Source: Burhinus oedicnemus (lineage: Eukaryota; Chordata; Aves; Charadriiformes; Burhinidae). Taken from it: a stretch of 64,000 nt of DNA. How positions within the stretch are numbered: position 1 is the first letter of the stretch; every line of letters starts with the position of its first letter. The notes beneath the pieces are model-generated. The model worked only from the letters and a program-made list of their open reading frames with translations, did not search any database and was not told where the DNA came from. The stretch lies in NCBI GenBank assembly GCA_008921705.1, contig VFFE01007186.1:1303122-1367121 (forward strand), given 5' to 3'. Of the stretch, positions 63,101-64,000 are shown piece by piece. Both the position numbers and the translations under genes were made by a program.

Positions 63101-64000
63101 GTACAACCTGCCTTATACTGTTCTATGCCTTATCTATGATGTTCTTACAATGTGTAGGGCATATTGCCAGTCATTGGAGCAGCTATACAGTTATGAGACA
63201 GAATTGCCCTGAAAATAGCCTAAATGGCACACGAGCGGAGGAATACATGAAAAGTTCATAGGATCTGTAAGAAAACAAACTTGGGCTTGATTTTCCAGCT
63301 AGTGCTGCACTATTATAATCTCTGAGTAGATAAAAGAAACCAGAAATCCTTGAATCGGGCATTCAAGTGATGCCTAGTAACTACTTGTTGAAATATCTGC
63401 CAATATATTTATTTATTATGTATATGTGTATTACCTATACGATTATTCCATTTTACTCAGGTTGAAAAAAATATTCTCTGTCTGGATGATCTGGATTGAA
63501 GCCTTTCTGCCTTATCTAGTATGGCAAAAAAGTCATCTCAAATCATGAGTTAAAGGAAACTCACATGGTCACCTTCTGATGATCAGGGTTGTTTTTTTTT
63601 TTGCTTGTACTTATACATTAATGTAGAAGCTTTAATATTTGTTACATTGCTACATTTTCATTGTTTTGATTTGTAAGAGGTTTTGGGTTGTTGGTTGGTT
63701 TTCCTTCTAAGATTATTTTACTGATGAGACAACCTACCAATGACAGACCTACTGGTCTGATCTAGCAGAGACTAGACTTCCACACTGCCCTAGGCTATGC
63801 TATTGTGGAGATGACTTCCCACATCCCACTGCAAAGCTCCTGGAGCAAACTCTTAGTGTGTATCCCACAACATTTTTTGTTTACTTACTTGCACGTCCTA
63901 TAGGATGCCATGCACATGCACCTCACTAAGAAATGTTCAATAAAGGATGCATCTTGTCAGTGAGTAGTTCCTCCATAAAAAGTACTGTTGAGCCACTTAG
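60120..64000. other. AT-rich DNA to the window end, no gene seen
   Basis: Apart from a purine tract at 61463-61490 and a short G/T tract at about 63680-63703, no repeat, exon or RNA gene was recognised. Confidence 0.45.
61463..61490 (+). repeat. GGGA-rich purine tract, G-quadruplex-prone
   Basis: It contains one run of five G and three runs of three G separated by single A, which meets the usual four-run quadruplex pattern on the plus strand. Confidence 0.8.

Overview
The window looks like avian nuclear DNA from a gene-poor, AT-rich region. The evidence is several CR1 LINE copies ending in the bird-type 3' octamer tail (ATTCTATG repeats), an avian-type ERVL-like LTR, no Alu, L1 or B elements, and no bacterial gene organisation. 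Nothing in it narrows the species beyond a bird, probably neoavian. I found no complete host protein-coding exon set, tRNA, rRNA or CRISPR array. The long open frames are retrotransposon remnants; the many 60-90 codon frames are background expected in AT-rich DNA.

Layout. 1-8630 is mostly unique AT-rich DNA, with an exceptionally AT-rich block at 4680-5480. At 8631-8810 a 59-codon frame carries a YADD-type reverse transcriptase motif from a non-CR1 LINE. 9809-10468 is an old CR1 3' fragment (minus). From 17.8 to 32.1 kb lies a cluster of mobile elements. It begins with a very old minus-strand CR1-like element (17824 to about 20650) split by a younger plus-strand CR1 (about 17953-18348). Next is a near full-length plus-strand CR1 (about 21100-25260) with ORF1 (esterase) and ORF2 (endonuclease plus reverse transcriptase), both broken by a few lesions. 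It is followed by two minus-strand CR1s (26614-27690 and 28806-29952, the second keeping a 300-codon open frame), a short internal CR1 piece (30771-30928) and a solo LTR (31452-32060).

From 32.1 kb to the end the sequence is again AT-rich and mostly unique. It holds a decayed LINE reverse transcriptase (39700-40165), a possible CR1 3' remnant near 42.3 kb, and a small tandem array (43552-43603). At 46149-46557 there is a CpG-rich block with a splice-acceptor-like tract and a 53-codon frame. A second CpG-bearing candidate conserved element lies at 57760-58060, and a degraded palindromic repeat at 60050-60119.

The CR1 ORF1 and ORF2 products would have acted together in target-primed reverse transcription, but no copy here can encode a complete machinery. 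The points most worth checking are the CpG-rich candidate exon, the YADD-type LINE relic, the nested CR1 pair, the duplicated CR1 5'-leader module and the palindrome. I did not find a new biological system.
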